The notes under the pieces: model-generated | Database searches by the model: none | What the model saw: the letters and a program-made list of their open reading frames with translations, nothing else | Told to the model about the DNA's origin: nothing | NCBI GenBank assembly: GCA_037178625.1 | Contig: CM074143.1 | Location: 2,046,001-2,110,000, forward strand | Reading direction: 5' to 3' | Source of the DNA: Skeletonema tropicum | Lineage: Eukaryota > Bacillariophyta > Thalassiosirophyceae > Thalassiosirales > Thalassiosiraceae | DNA: 64,000 bases | Shown: positions 1 to 8,588 of the stretch, in pieces | How positions within the stretch are numbered: position 1 is the stretch's first letter | How the letters are laid out: every line of letters starts with the position of its first letter | Position numbers and translations under genes: made by a program

Positions 1-3000
1 TGCAGATCCAGCACGATTCCCAGTTCGTCTATCTTCTCCCATAGGGCTTTCGCCCATGCGTTGGTTGATAAATGACCCCAAACTTCAAAGTCATAGTTGA
101 AGGGACAGTCCGGTACCCCTATTTCCACTTGAAGGTGTTCCATAACTGCTCTTAAAGTGATCCCTAGGGCTGAAGTTGTTCCATAGTGTTGCAAGAATGA
201 AGATAAAGTAGCAGCCGCAGTTTCCACCGTCAAGTCGTAGAGACCGATTCCACCAAACGTGGCCGGCAGGTATCTCCATTCCTTGGTAATTGATCGGTTG
301 ACACCTAGGTTGCTTAACATATAGAAATCTGCTGACATCAATCCTTTTTTGAGCTCAGGGATTGACGCCGAACAGGCCCCCAGACCGTACCTGAGTCCAG
401 ACCATAGCTGATTGGTGTAGCTCATCCACACCGAACGAGTTGGTATTTGCCCGCTCTTAATCTGAGCCGTCCACGTTGTCATTTTTTCTCTCATCTGCTC
501 GAAGTGCTGGTCTGGTTTCCCATCCGGTCTAGCGTAGAGACCTAAGTTGTTGTCAGCTTTATTCGATGGCAACCTATCTATTTGCGCAGAGCCCCCGTCA
601 GTAGTGGGGACGTGGAAAATCAAGTCATCCAGTTCACTCATGTCAACCTCTTCGCCGTCTGAGGGCATCGCTTTTTGATCCGTGTAACACCAGCCGCCCT
701 TTCCATCGGGTGTTTGATCGTGTATTGTAACTCCACATTTGTCTGGTTTCAAAGCGCCACCCGTTTCCCCCAAGGCACCTGCCCAATCCGAGATTGACTC
801 TTGCCCTCTAGCACTTGTCGAGATAATGTCATCGTCAGCTCTAAGACCTTCCCACAAATTGGTATCATCCACATACAGAATTCCCACCTGATTAATCTTT
901 TTATGTGAGATTGGACACTTCACTTCCACTCCATGCCCATTAGTTTTGTGGGTATTAATCATGACCGTGCTGATCTGTTGCCATGTCGGTGGAGCTGCAC
1001 CGTTCCCTTGAGCGAGACCGTGTTTCCCGTCCTCTTTCCCACCAAAATATGAAGAAGATTGGCCAAAACCAGTTCTTAGGAAAAACTCCATATTATGCAA
1101 GGGGCGGAGCATCGACAGTGCCGCACATTTGGGCACTTTAAACGCCTGTAGAGTGAGGCTGGCTATAGGAAGAGCAACCCGGTCGTAGCACTGGGCCGCA
1201 TCAACCTGTGCCACCAGGAGGGGTCTTTTGGTGATTCGGGCAATGTCGTACATCAATACTTGTTGCAGGATTGCATCCTCTGCCGTGCGTCCCTTCCCAC
1301 TGTAGATCTCCTCCGGGACCATCCCCTTTGCTCGGGCGAGGTCCAGCATGCGATGTCCAAAAATCAACTTATTACAGAAATTGAAGTCAGCCTCAAGCAA
1401 GAGAATAGCTCTCAATTTATTCACCAACGCCACACCTGCAATCTTCTCGAGCATTACCGACAGACCCCGAGCCCAACGTTCTGGGCCGGTTCCTGTTTGG
1501 ATCATAAGAGAGAACTTCTTTGCTAGCAACCTGGACAGGTCGTCATCGAAAGCTATCGACTTATAGTGACCAAAATGCAGTCCCGATATCGAGGATGACG
1601 TTCTTTCTTTCACTTTCCTCCAGTAATATTGGTAGTCCTCCTGTGAAACGACAACGGAAATCTCACCATCGCCAATCTTTTTCCAGATGGCTGCTATTTC
1701 GTCCAGTATCAGTATTGTGCGTTGATCTGTGTCTGGGGGAGGGGCGAAGGATCCTTCAAGTATTTCTACCGCTGCATTCGTGTCGGCGTAGACTCCCAGG
1801 AGGTCGAATAGTACCCCTTGGCAAACTGGGGCAGAAGTAGCCCTTCCAAACCTTGTGCGGAGTTCTGACTTCAGTGCCTCTTCAATCGATTCTTTTGTTG
1901 CGTGCTCGACCACTTTCCCGTCTGCTTGTGTAACTTCCACTCTTGTAACATTCATCACTCCTTGCTGCTTTGTTGCTCGTTTAATACCCTGCCACTGTTT
2001 TCTCTGAGCCTCCCCTTTGAGGATCAGCTCCACCCGCTTGGCTTCATCAACACGTTCATTTATCACAGCATCGGTCAACTTCTCGTGTAAAAAATGCTTT
2101 CTGAGGTAAGGTGATTCAGCCATGAGTTCTCGTGTGCGTTTTTTGGTCTCCTTGTACAGCTGAACCACTTCATCGACAGGGTACCGAAGACAGTCCTCCA
2201 TTCCTTTGCGCCTGGCGAATCTTCTCAAATTGCCCCAATTGACCTTTTTTCCTTGGTGATGTCGTAGTATCCATTTCAGGAGGTGGCATTTATCCATCCA
2301 CGATTGTATTGCTGGAGAGAACTCATAATGCGCCGGGTAAATCACTCTGCATTTCGCCTCTGCGTGTAGCATCTCCTCTTCAATCATGTTGTCCAGGATT
2401 TCCATCTTGGACACCACTTCAGCCGAGGGCGGGAATGAGGCTATCCTATTTACTTCTTTGAGCTTCTGGGGGATGCGTCTATCTGTGAAGCCTTTTTTTA
2501 ATTGTGCAAGGTACTTCACTCTAATCCGCGGCACCTTGGAGTTAAGCTTTCTAGCCTTCGGTGGCACAATACGACAGATAGAAGTGCCAATAACCGACCG
2601 CATCTGTAGGTCGACAACCACTGGCCGGTGATCTCCCAAATCACCGTCGAACGGTAAGTAGCTGGCTCCAGTTAGTTCAACGTCATCCGAGATCCAAATA
2701 CCGTCTATGGCCCCATTCTTTTGGCTGTTGCCTCGAAAATGTGTAGCAGGACCTCTTCTGCCGGGGACCATACGGTGCACTGCTTCCCTCATGCGGATAT
2801 CATCCTCTGCAAGTCGTTTACTGAGGACTCCGTCCAACACATTCTCATTAGCATCCATCATCAGAACAACCCTGTCGCCTTTGCTGCGCCACCGTTTGAT
2901 GGCATCGACAATGTGTCTCCGGAACAGATCCTTGGGGTTGGTCTTCAGCTGGTGCGATTGGATGTATCTCTCAATATGTTGATAGTATGTACCAACCCCT

Positions 3001-3851
3001 TCTGATTTACAGGGCGCGTAGGCACTTAAGAAGACTGTTCTCACGCCATTGACCGGCTCCGTCCTATACCAGCTGAACATTCCCAGCTCAGTGGAATCTT
3101 TACCGCAGGTCATGGGTAAGCCCGACAACTCGTCTCTAATCACAACTGCTGTCCCCCCCGCTTGAACATTACCAATGTTCTGAAGTTCCCGAGTGTTCTG
3201 AGAATGTACTGATTTGATTCTGTCATCTCCATGTCTTAGCATCGAGGCTACCGTCACTGATGATTTTAGATGGTGGAAGTTGGTGTTGGTCTCCTGGAGC
3301 CCCAGAACATCCACACCATACGTCCGCAGGACGTGCTTGAGTCTATCTACCTTGTGGTTGTTGTGCTTCCACAGACTGAGCCCGTTGATATTCAACGACA
3401 TTATTCGAACTACATCACTGCCCTTCTCCTCCACCCTCAAGTTCCCGTAAATAGGCACAATCGTATTCTCCACTGTCTGGCCAAGTGGACGGAGTTCTTT
3501 CGTCGAGGAGGTTCTATCTTGTTTCTCCCTCTCTTTGTGCCTATAATCATCAAGCAGTTCATTGAGGTCCTTTGCTGACGGATCATCGCACCAACGCTGC
3601 CTATTTGCTATGAGCTGCCTCATCGTATCTGCATCTAACTTATCACTTGTATTATTCTTTTCGCTGCTGTACCTCCCTCTAAATTTGACGTGGTTGCGTG
3701 TATTCGAGAGTCGGTACTGTTGTGCACGCCGGGCCGATTTCTTCTGATTGGAGGTACTGCGGCGAGGTTGTTGCTTACGTTGCCTCTCTTGAATGGATTG
3801 GCTCACCTCGGGGTATCGGGCAAAATACCGTAGAGGCTGCCCATTATCCAT
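1..3851 (-). CDS. LINE ORF2: endonuclease-reverse transcriptase, C-terminus beyond the window
   Basis: Reading the minus strand from ATG 3851-3849 gives at least 1283 codons with no stop. The frame is open back to a TGA at 3881-3879, so 3851 is the only sensible Met. An EEP-fold endonuclease lies at about residues 149-415: MSLNINGL near 151, GLQET with Glu187, MDAN with Asp333 and Asn335, and GDHRP with His408. These match the metal-binding and catalytic motifs of APE-type LINE nucleases. A reverse transcriptase follows: motif A VDAAQCYD with Asp884, motif B as QGNGAAP, and motif C YVDD at 993-996. The protein would nick target DNA and copy the element RNA. The first 148 residues are basic and Gln/Arg-rich, with no recognised domain. 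It overlaps the ORF1 stop in TAATG, suggesting termination-reinitiation. I saw no frameshift or missing key residue. The family within LINEs is not assigned. Confidence 0.9.
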   Translation of the reverse strand, partial: MDNGQPLRYFARYPEVSQSIQERQRKQQPRRSTSNQKKSARRAQQYRLSNTRNHVKFRGRYSSEKNNTSDKLDADTMRQLIANRQRWCDDPSAKDLNELLDDYRHKEREKQDRTSSTKELRPLGQTVENTIVPIYGNLRVEEKGSDVVRIMSLNINGLSLWKHNNHKVDRLKHVLRTYGVDVLGLQETNTNFHHLKSSVTVASMLRHGDDRIKSVHSQNTRELQNIGNVQAGGTAVVIRDELSGLPMTCGKDSTELGMFSWYRTEPVNGVRTVFLSAYAPCKSEGVGTYYQHIERYIQSHQLKTNPKDLFRRHIVDAIKRWRSKGDRVVLMMDANENVLDGVLSKRLAEDDIRMREAVHRMVPGRRGPATHFRGNSQKNGAIDGIWISDDVELTGASYLPFDGDLGDHRPVVVDLQMRSVIGTSICRIVPPKARKLNSKVPRIRVKYLAQLKKGFTDRRIPQKLKEVNRIASFPPSAEVVSKMEILDNMIEEEMLHAEAKCRVIYPAHYEFSPAIQSWMDKCHLLKWILRHHQGKKVNWGNLRRFARRKGMEDCLRYPVDEVVQLYKETKKRTRELMAESPYLRKHFLHEKLTDAVINERVDEAKRVELILKGEAQRKQWQGIKRATKQQGVMNVTRVEVTQADGKVVEHATKESIEEALKSELRTRFGRATSAPVCQGVLFDLLGVYADTNAAVEILEGSFAPPPDTDQRTILILDEIAAIWKKIGDGEISVVVSQEDYQYYWRKVKERTSSSISGLHFGHYKSIAFDDDLSRLLAKKFSLMIQTGTGPERWARGLSVMLEKIAGVALVNKLRAILLLEADFNFCNKLIFGHRMLDLARAKGMVPEEIYSGKGRTAEDAILQQVLMYDIARITKRPLLVAQVDAAQCYDRVALPIASLTLQAFKVPKCAALSMLRPLHNMEFFLRTGFGQSSSYFGGKEDGKHGLAQGNGAAPPTWQQISTVMINTHKTNGHGVEVKCPISHKKINQVGILYVDDTNLWEGLRADDDIISTSARGQESISDWAGALGETGGALKPDKCGVTIHDQTPDGKGGWCYTDQKAMPSDGEEVDMSELDDLIFHVPTTDGGSAQIDRLPSNKADNNLGLYARPDGKPDQHFEQMREKMTTWTAQIKSGQIPTRSVWMSYTNQLWSGLRYGLGACSASIPELKKGLMSADFYMLSNLGVNRSITKEWRYLPATFGGIGLYDLTVETAAATLSSFLQHYGTTSALGITLRAVMEHLQVEIGVPDCPFNYDFEVWGHLSTNAWAKALWEKIDELGIVLDL

Positions 3852-4330
3852 TACACCATGGGCCCCACAACACCTATATCAGATGGAGGGGCCTGGGAGA
3901 GAGCTGCCTCGGCTTGTGAGACCGAGACGTCGACGCAGTCATTAGATACCAATCTAACAAGGAATGATTCACTACCGCGATTGTGTAGAATAAATTTGGT
4001 GTAGATGCTACACACATCCGAATCTTCACCGCAATACGTATTGCCATTTTCCAAAATATTGTCACTGTTGTTATGATTTTGTAGCACAACTTCGACTGTA
4101 GACGTCATCCAATTCACAACGCTAAAAGGACAATAGCCAGAAGTGTTGTTGTTATGTGAAAGAGCGACAAAGGGTCTACTTTGTTGTGTACATCTCCAAT
4201 TATATTTGTGGCGTACAAGTGCCGCGTCTTCCATGCAAATTTGCTCCGATATAGGTTCTTCATCATGCCAAGGTGGGGGCCAAGGTGGTTTAGGTGGGGG
4301 GGCTGGGATTGCACCTTTTTGATGTAGTAG
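3851..4330 (-). pseudogene. LINE ORF1, 3' part (interrupted by the gypsy insertion)
   Basis: This is 159 codons ending in TAA at 3853-3851, whose last A is the first base of the ORF2 ATG. The frame stays open across 4235-4330 up to the gypsy boundary. It matches in phase the frame on the far side (10220 upward) once the element and one GTAGA are removed. It encodes a proline/tryptophan-rich stretch (PPPKPPWPPPWH) and then an unrecognised region rich in Asn and Cys. I see no zinc knuckle or RRM. ORF1 proteins of LINEs usually bind the element RNA; that role here is inferred from position only. Confidence 0.7.
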
Positions 4331-4331
4331 A
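4327..4331. repeat. Target-site duplication GTAGA, left copy
   Basis: GTAGA directly abuts the left LTR and recurs at 10216-10220 abutting the right LTR. Five bases is the usual duplication length for Ty3/gypsy integrases. Collapsing the two copies restores the LINE ORF1 reading frame. Confidence 0.95.
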
Positions 4332-4563
4332 TGTCCAATCTAGCTAACAATTGAGCTTATTATTGATCAATAGATGTAACGAATAGAATTATTATGAGGA
4401 TTACTTTACACTGAAGAATAAAGCAGCATCTCTCGTGAATGGACATGGATTGAGAGGGGCTGCTCTGTTTCGATCGTATCAAATGTTCCGATCGTACCAA
4501 ACAAAGAAACGAGAAACACATATGAACAGATTGTATGTCCAGTCTACTGACGTGGATGTGACA
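4332..4563 (-). repeat. Gypsy LTR (3' LTR in element orientation)
   Basis: It is 232 bp, beginning TGTCC and ending TGACA on the plus strand, so TGTC...GACA forms the terminal inverted repeat. I found no difference from the LTR at 9984-10215. It should hold the polyadenylation signals of the element. Confidence 0.96.
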
Positions 4564-4576
4564 TTCTACCCCTCCT
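4564..4576 (-). other. Polypurine tract of the gypsy element
   Basis: On the minus strand this reads AGGAGGGGTAGAA immediately before the 3' LTR. This is the expected plus-strand primer. It overlaps the pol stop codon (TAG, 4577-4575), so coding and priming functions share bases. Confidence 0.9.
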
Positions 4577-7500
4577 AAGAGGGCGCAACGATTTGTTGTA
4601 AGACTTGAGGTGTAGGTTGCCTGTAGGGCTTGACGCGTCGGATGTTGAGACGCTCTTGTAGATGTTGGGTGAGTTGAATAGTGATGTTACCATTGACATG
4701 GATTCTTGTGATAGTGAAGGGGCCCTTCCAACGATCATCGAGTTTGGCAGGATCGAAGATCTTCTTCATGACTTGTTCTCCAACCCGATAATCGTAGCTG
4801 TACCGCTTGGCGTTGAGTCGTTTGGCATCCTTGTCGACACGGCGTTGGCGGCGAAGGTTGATCTCGTTCATATCATATTGAACTGGAAGGTTGAAGATCA
4901 TATCGCGTCCAAAGGCCAGTGCTGCTGGGGCATACCCAGTAGATTGCGACGGGGTTGCACGGATAGAACTGAGAGTATCAGATAAGATTGTTCCCATCAA
5001 GTCTTCGGCTTCAGTCAAGGTGCGAGGGTTGTGATTGGAAAGTTGAGCTCGAATGGAGTTTCCCATAGTAAGATGCAGGCGTTCGATGATCGCATTGCTT
5101 TGGGGGTTACGAGCTGTCGATGGGGCTGATGCAATACCAGCATCGTGCAACAACCGCTGGAACTGAGGTCCAATAAATTCACCACCTTGATCATGAGCGC
5201 AAACTTCGGGTCTTGGATATCTTGAGAGCCATAATTCATTGAACTTGCGAGCTACGTTTTCGCTAGTCTTGCGCTTGATGATGATGGCATCTGGGTAACC
5301 AGTGGCACGATCGATTGCCGTCAGGGCATAGAACTCATAGGCTTGACCGTGTCGTCCTGATGTTTTGACATACCACGGGCCCACAAGGTCTACGTCACAT
5401 TGCTTCCATGGATTGAGATCTTGTACTTGACGTGGAGGGAAATGGCCATAGCCGCGTTGGCCAATCTTTGTGCGCTGACAAACATCGCACGAAAAGGCTG
5501 CTATTCGGGCTGCTAATTGGGGATGATAGAACTTGGAAAGTGCATAAGTAACTGCCTTTGCTCCTGGATGATTCAACAGGAGGTGGAAGTATTCAATCGC
5601 GGCATCCACGGCATTGTCTGTGAGGACTATCTTCAAGGTCGATTCATCTTGAGGAGTAGGGCTATAGCAAATCAGCGACGTATCATGGCGACCAAACGTT
5701 CGACGATGGTAGAACGTTGGGGAAGTAGTGAGCTTCTGCTGAAGGGTAGGACAGCGGCTCTGCTCTTCTGCAAGCCATTGATAGCGCAAAGGGTTCTGGA
5801 CGGTAGAAGGAAGATTCATGAACTGTTGCAATTGATGTAGCGGGAACTCGTCATCACTGGCCAACTCTGCTAGTTGTTCTTCAAAGATGCTGGGTTCTTC
5901 ATCTTGATTGACATCTTGGGGAACTGGATTGAATTGAACTTGAGTAGGGGATAGTTCATCCTGCCTCTTCTCGGCTCCTGAGAAATCAAACTTGGGGAGT
6001 CGACTGTACGCGTCCGCTAGCACATTAAGCTTGCCTGGATGATAGAACCATTCGGCATGAAAAGATTCGAGGAAACATCTCCAACGAAGGACTCTCTGAC
6101 TGTTCAAGTTAGAGAATGTAAGGTTGCGATGGTCAGTGAAGATTTTGATCTTTGCTCCAAATAGCATGGTACGATATTCCGTGAGAGTGCTGACGATTGC
6201 CAGGAGCTCCTTCTCCATCGTTGTGTATCGAGACTGTGCCGCCGAGAGTCTTTTGGAGTAATACGCAACAGGGCGCCCGCCTTGAAGTATGGCTGCTCCC
6301 AGTTGATAATCAGAACTGTCCGTGTAGACTTCAAAAGGCTCATTGTGGTTGGGGTAGGCACACAAAGCATCACTTGCAATAACTTGCTTCACTTCCTGAA
6401 AAACTTTCTCTAATTCTGGAGTCCAAACGATCGGTGCTTTCTTCTTCTGAATACCGCGGATAAGTTGAGTGAACGGAGAGAGGAGATGGCTTCGTCGAGG
6501 CCAGAAGTCACGATACCAGTTGATGAGGCCCACAAGCGTTCGCACTTCGCTAGCGTTGGTAGGCCGTTTCAAATCAAGAACCGCTTGAACTTTCTTCTGC
6601 CAAGGTTGAATGCCATTCTTGGAGACCCAATGACCAAGGAAGTCCCCTTCTGCAATACCGAATTCGCACTTCAAAGGGTTTACACTAAACCCTGCCTCTT
6701 CAAGGCGCCTGAACACTTCGTTGAGGGTGCGTGTATGGTCTTCCCAAGTATCTGACCATATGGCGATGTCATCAATGTAAACTTCAACGTCATCTAAATC
6801 TCGAAGAACTTCCTCAATAACTGACTGCGCAAATGCTGGAGAGTTGCGGAGACCCATAGGAGCTCTCGTCCAACGAAAGAGACCGAACGGTGTTGATATA
6901 GTGGTGAGGTCCTTAGCTTTGTCCGTCAATTCAAACGAATAGAACATCATGCTCAAATCAAGTTTCGTCATGTACTGGAATCCCGAACGCTTTCGGATCA
7001 GGTCTTGGATGATAGGGAGAGTATAATCCTTGGGTTTGATGACCTTATTGAGCTCACGTAGATCTGCTATGAAACGAACTTTGCCATCTTTCTTGGGAAC
7101 AATAAACGAAGGCAGTCCCCATGCAGACGGGCCAGAGACTCTTTCAAGAACACCTATGTCGATGAGACGCAGCAACTCCTTCTTGAATGTTTCCATATGG
7201 ACTCGAGGAGTAGGGTAAGGCCGCCGAAAAACTGGTTGTGCTCCTGGTTGTAATTCAATATCCATCTTGGCTCCTTTGTAGACATGAAGCTTGCCGTCGA
7301 AGAGCTTGTAATGCTTGCGTAACATCTCGCTGAGGTCCTGGCGCTGAGTCGGAGACAGATGCTGACAATTCTCTTTGATGACCTCATCCACATTTATCTC
7401 GTCATAGGTTGAATCAGCAATTGACGTAGCGAAAGAGTCGAGGTAGTTCAGATCGTCATCTTCATCTTCAATGATGCATCCATCGATTGCTGCACTTAGT

Positions 7501-8585
7501 CGCTCCTTTGTAAAGTTGGAGTTCATTGGAATGCGCTTGCCCTGCCACCCGAGCTCGAGTCTTTCGTAATCAACTATTAGACCTATCTTCCGCAGGAAAT
7601 CATTACCAAGTATCAAATCAAACGAACACTTGGCGTCAAAGACGAGGAACTCTTGACTGTCAACGGTGAGGTTGGCATCGAATTCAGGGAACTTGATTCC
7701 TTCACCGAGGAGGGATCCAACTGGTGCATAGTTGCCTGCAATGGTATTACATATTGTTGTTTTTGATGGTTGAAGAAGGGCTGCTCCGGGTGGTAAAACA
7801 CTACGGTGAGCCATCGATACGCTGCCACCGGTGTCAAAAAGGCACTTGAGGAAGCGATTGGATTCGACTCCATTGACTGACTTGACCATAGCGTATGCAG
7901 TTGCCATAGGGACTGTTCTGCCTTTTGAATCTACTTGGAAGGTGATCTGAGGGTCACTGAACTGAAATGACTCGAGGATCGCCTCAAATTGCTTGACTCG
8001 TTTGTCACAAATGCTTGGTAGCTGCAATGCTGCTCCCAAATCGACTAGTTCATTGCCGTAAGAATCAACGACTGTATCTGGAAAAATGTTGAAATCCCAA
8101 GCTTCCGCATTAGATTGGCCTGGGATTGGATCGAGCACGTGATATTCAGGACAATCCACTCTCTGCGTTTCGATAGCGACTACTTCATTAGTGAAAGGAA
8201 TGTTGTTGATGGTTGCAGCTAGTGCATCCTCCGCAAAGTGACTATTGAACAATTCGTTCAAGAACTCATCATCATGAAGTTGAGCGTCTGATGCGATGCG
8301 GTCGAGCATTGGTGCAGGGCTAGAAGCTGGCTGCGCTCTTGGATCCTTACATATCGGGACTCCACTATTCAAGCTGGGCTGTGCTTGCAGAGCGGCAGGA
8401 ACTGTATTATTGTTCCCGCGGATGCAACATGGAAGTTGAACATCAATCGCGCTCGGAGGCTCTGAGGTCACATTGTTGACATGATACTCAAGAGCAGCTG
8501 GGGCATTAGCATACCCTGTTACTTCTTCGAGGCTCGTAGAATAGATATCGATGAAAGTAGTGCAATTCCCAACAGGGTCGGCGTT
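4575..8585 (-). CDS. pol: Gypsy Pol: protease, reverse transcriptase, RNase H, integrase
   Basis: The frame is open from just after the gag TGA to TAG at 4577-4575 (1336 residues). Numbering from the GTG at 8471: aspartic protease LFDTGG (Asp213) with ILGNDFL near 287; RT with motif A LDLSMMF (Asp505) and YIDD at 565-568; RNase H with Asp718, Glu753, Asp780 and Asp820; integrase HHCC zinc site (His963, His968, Cys995, Cys998) and a D,D-35-E triad (Asp1028, Asp1094, Glu1130); then a GPY/F-like module WKGPF near 1248. All key residues are present. There is no ATG between the gag stop and codon 55 (8309), so Pol is probably made as a Gag-Pol fusion by readthrough; initiation at 8309 is the alternative. 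It is in the same frame as gag. Confidence 0.95.
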   Translation of the reverse strand, partial: NADPVGNCTTFIDIYSTSLEEVTGYANAPAALEYHVNNVTSEPPSAIDVQLPCCIRGNNNTVPAALQAQPSLNSGVPICKDPRAQPASSPAPMLDRIASDAQLHDDEFLNELFNSHFAEDALAATINNIPFTNEVVAIETQRVDCPEYHVLDPIPGQSNAEAWDFNIFPDTVVDSYGNELVDLGAALQLPSICDKRVKQFEAILESFQFSDPQITFQVDSKGRTVPMATAYAMVKSVNGVESNRFLKCLFDTGGSVSMAHRSVLPPGAALLQPSKTTICNTIAGNYAPVGSLLGEGIKFPEFDANLTVDSQEFLVFDAKCSFDLILGNDFLRKIGLIVDYERLELGWQGKRIPMNSNFTKERLSAAIDGCIIEDEDDDLNYLDSFATSIADSTYDEINVDEVIKENCQHLSPTQRQDLSEMLRKHYKLFDGKLHVYKGAKMDIELQPGAQPVFRRPYPTPRVHMETFKKELLRLIDIGVLERVSGPSAWGLPSFIVPKKDGKVRFIADLRELNKVIKPKDYTLPIIQDLIRKRSGFQYMTKLDLSMMFYSFELTDKAKDLTTISTPFGLFRWTRAPMGLRNSPAFAQSVIEEVLRDLDDVEVYIDDIAIWSDTWEDHTRTLNEVFRRLEEAGFSVNPLKCEFGIAEGDFLGHWVSKNGIQPWQKKVQAVLDLKRPTNASEVRTLVGLINWYRDFWPRRSHLLSPFTQLIRGIQKKKAPIVWTPELEKVFQEVKQVIASDALCAYPNHNEPFEVYTDSSDYQLGAAILQGGRPVAYYSKRLSAAQSRYTTMEKELLAIVSTLTEYRTMLFGAKIKIFTDHRNLTFSNLNSQRVLRWRCFLESFHAEWFYHPGKLNVLADAYSRLPKFDFSGAEKRQDELSPTQVQFNPVPQDVNQDEEPSIFEEQLAELASDDEFPLHQLQQFMNLPSTVQNPLRYQWLAEEQSRCPTLQQKLTTSPTFYHRRTFGRHDTSLICYSPTPQDESTLKIVLTDNAVDAAIEYFHLLLNHPGAKAVTYALSKFYHPQLAARIAAFSCDVCQRTKIGQRGYGHFPPRQVQDLNPWKQCDVDLVGPWYVKTSGRHGQAYEFYALTAIDRATGYPDAIIIKRKTSENVARKFNELWLSRYPRPEVCAHDQGGEFIGPQFQRLLHDAGIASAPSTARNPQSNAIIERLHLTMGNSIRAQLSNHNPRTLTEAEDLMGTILSDTLSSIRATPSQSTGYAPAALAFGRDMIFNLPVQYDMNEINLRRQRRVDKDAKRLNAKRYSYDYRVGEQVMKKIFDPAKLDDRWKGPFTITRIHVNGNITIQLTQHLQERLNIRRVKPYRQPTPQVLQQIVAPS

Positions 8586-8588
8586 TCA
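8586..8588 (-). promoter_or_regulatory. Single in-frame TGA between gag and pol (candidate readthrough stop)
   Basis: Gag ends ...CAG GCC TGA, then AAC GCC. The frame continues open through 38 codons before the first pol codon usually callable (GTG 8471) and on through all of pol. No frameshift is needed. Readthrough would set a Gag to Gag-Pol ratio, as in gammaretroviruses. The base after the stop is A, not the leaky C, so any recoding would depend on structure or a suppressor tRNA. A point mutation is the alternative, less likely given identical LTRs. Confidence 0.7.

Larger units (their letters stand above)
1..4331 (-). mobile_element. LINE-type non-LTR retrotransposon, 3' segment (runs off the left edge)
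   Basis: This minus-strand element carries two consecutive ORFs, the second with an endonuclease and a reverse transcriptase. That order is diagnostic of APE-type LINE retrotransposons, which nick the target and prime cDNA synthesis there. It is split at 4331 by the gypsy element; the 5' part resumes at 10216. The 3' end, any RNase H and the tail lie outside the window. There is no in-frame stop in ORF2 as far as visible, so this copy may have been functional before the gypsy insertion. Confidence 0.88.
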
